This document shows, piece after piece, positions 63,751 through 64,000 of a stretch of DNA of 64,000 bases. Within the stretch, counting starts at the first letter, position 1. Each line of letters opens with the position of its first letter. The DNA is taken from the NCBI RefSeq assembly GCF_002975205.1, contig NZ_PCOC01000001.1:1922001-1986000 (forward strand). The letters run 5' to 3'. A program made the translations under genes and the position numbers. The notes under the pieces are model-generated. The model was not told the DNA's origin. It ran no database searches and saw nothing but the letters and a program-made list of their open reading frames with translations. The stretch is from Ochrobactrum vermis (GTDB lineage Bacteria; Pseudomonadota; Alphaproteobacteria; Rhizobiales; Rhizobiaceae).

Positions 63751-64000
63751 ACTGAACCCGACCAGCCGCCCACTCTCGACCGGGTGGCGGCTTGTCATCA
63801 CTGGCCCGGATGCGGCACAATCGCCGCACGACGCCAGGTCCGGTGAAACGATCGATGATGCCCCCGTGCCCGGCACGGTGGCGGAAGCCCTGGAAAGAGC
63901 CGGGCGTTTCGACCGAAAAAATCCCATACCGCTCGACAATCAGGATGCTTGGTATTTTCTCGATCTTGAGGAAACAGCCGGCCCTGCCACGCTCCATTTC
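63740..64000 (+). CDS. Glycoside hydrolase family 2-like protein, 5' part only (runs off window)
   Basis: 87 residues visible from the ATG at 63740, overlapping the DUF1839 end by 11 bases. MRLELNPTSRPLSTGWRLV, VPGTVAEALERAGRFD and IPLDNQDAWYFLDL resemble the jelly-roll sugar-binding N-terminus of GH2 beta-mannosidase-like proteins (VPGTV ... LDNQDAWYF). Catalytic residues lie outside. If it is really part of the cluster, the product may be attached to or cleaved from a glycan. Confidence 0.55.
   Translation, partial: MRLELNPTSRPLSTGWRLVITGPDAAQSPHDARSGETIDDAPVPGTVAEALERAGRFDRKNPIPLDNQDAWYFLDLEETAGPATLHF

Overview
The window is chromosomal DNA of an alphaproteobacterium of the order Hyphomicrobiales, most likely Brucellaceae (Ochrobactrum/Brucella). 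This rests on a fused trpE(G), the CtrA/ChpT/SciP cell-cycle proteins, a DUF1134 (EipA) envelope protein, a choXWV choline importer, a NolR-like ArsR protein and an ACP / amino acid:carrier-protein-ligase cluster. All identifications come from reading the sequence; no database search was run. Nearly all of it looks like ordinary core genome. I saw no prophage, transposase, integrase, CRISPR array or rRNA. The mobile-looking DNA is limited to short palindromic intergenic repeats.

Layout. 1-9.8 kb: 3'-truncated ABC exporter, TrmL tRNA methyltransferase, NUP-family periplasmic protein, HemF, a YjhX (TopAI-like)/GNAT pair, a lipid-hydroxylase-like enzyme, and an operon DUF1285 - NUDIX - CCA-adding enzyme. 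9.9-16.9 kb: a four-gene MoxR/DUF58/Bat-like operon. 16.9-24.1 kb: GNAT, glutathionyl-hydroquinone reductase, OmpW with a perfect FNR-type box, NUDIX, metallophosphoesterase, leuA with a leucine-rich leader peptide, and a CDF metal transporter. 24.4-28.5 kb: trpE(G) with a Trp-Trp-Trp leader, a possible small RNA, Lrp, and a MarR regulator whose palindrome touches its start codon. 28.7-34.2 kb: MFS, EamA, LysR, Rsm22-like and DUF2333 genes. 34.6-43.2 kb: choXWV and dppABCDF-type importers. 43.6-48.2 kb: HugZ-like, NolR-like, SpoU methylase, EamA and MnmA.

48.4-54.2 kb is a cell-cycle neighbourhood: sciP, a GNAT, a coiled-coil membrane protein, eipA, chpT, an atypical CheY-like receiver, ctrA and a FliJ-like gene. 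CtrA-like boxes and a dense group of GANTC (CcrM methylation) sites lie in its intergenic regions. ChpT passes phosphate to CtrA, SciP restrains CtrA, and EipA is a known CtrA target in Brucella. 54.4-60.1 kb: AbrB-family membrane protein, VOC proteins, a gnnB/gnnA-like pair probably for diaminoglucose lipid A, an elongator-type tRNA-Met(CAT), a secreted small protein and a group III truncated globin.

60.4-64.0 kb is the most intriguing part: an acyl carrier protein, an acyl-CoA-dehydrogenase-like flavoprotein, a seryl-tRNA-synthetase-like amino acid:carrier-protein ligase, a DUF1839 protein with a BtrH-like Cys/His pattern, and the start of a GH2-like glycosidase, in tight succession. Together they suggest loading an amino acid on a carrier protein, oxidising or modifying it, and transferring it to an unknown, possibly glycosylated, acceptor. 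The cluster runs off the window.
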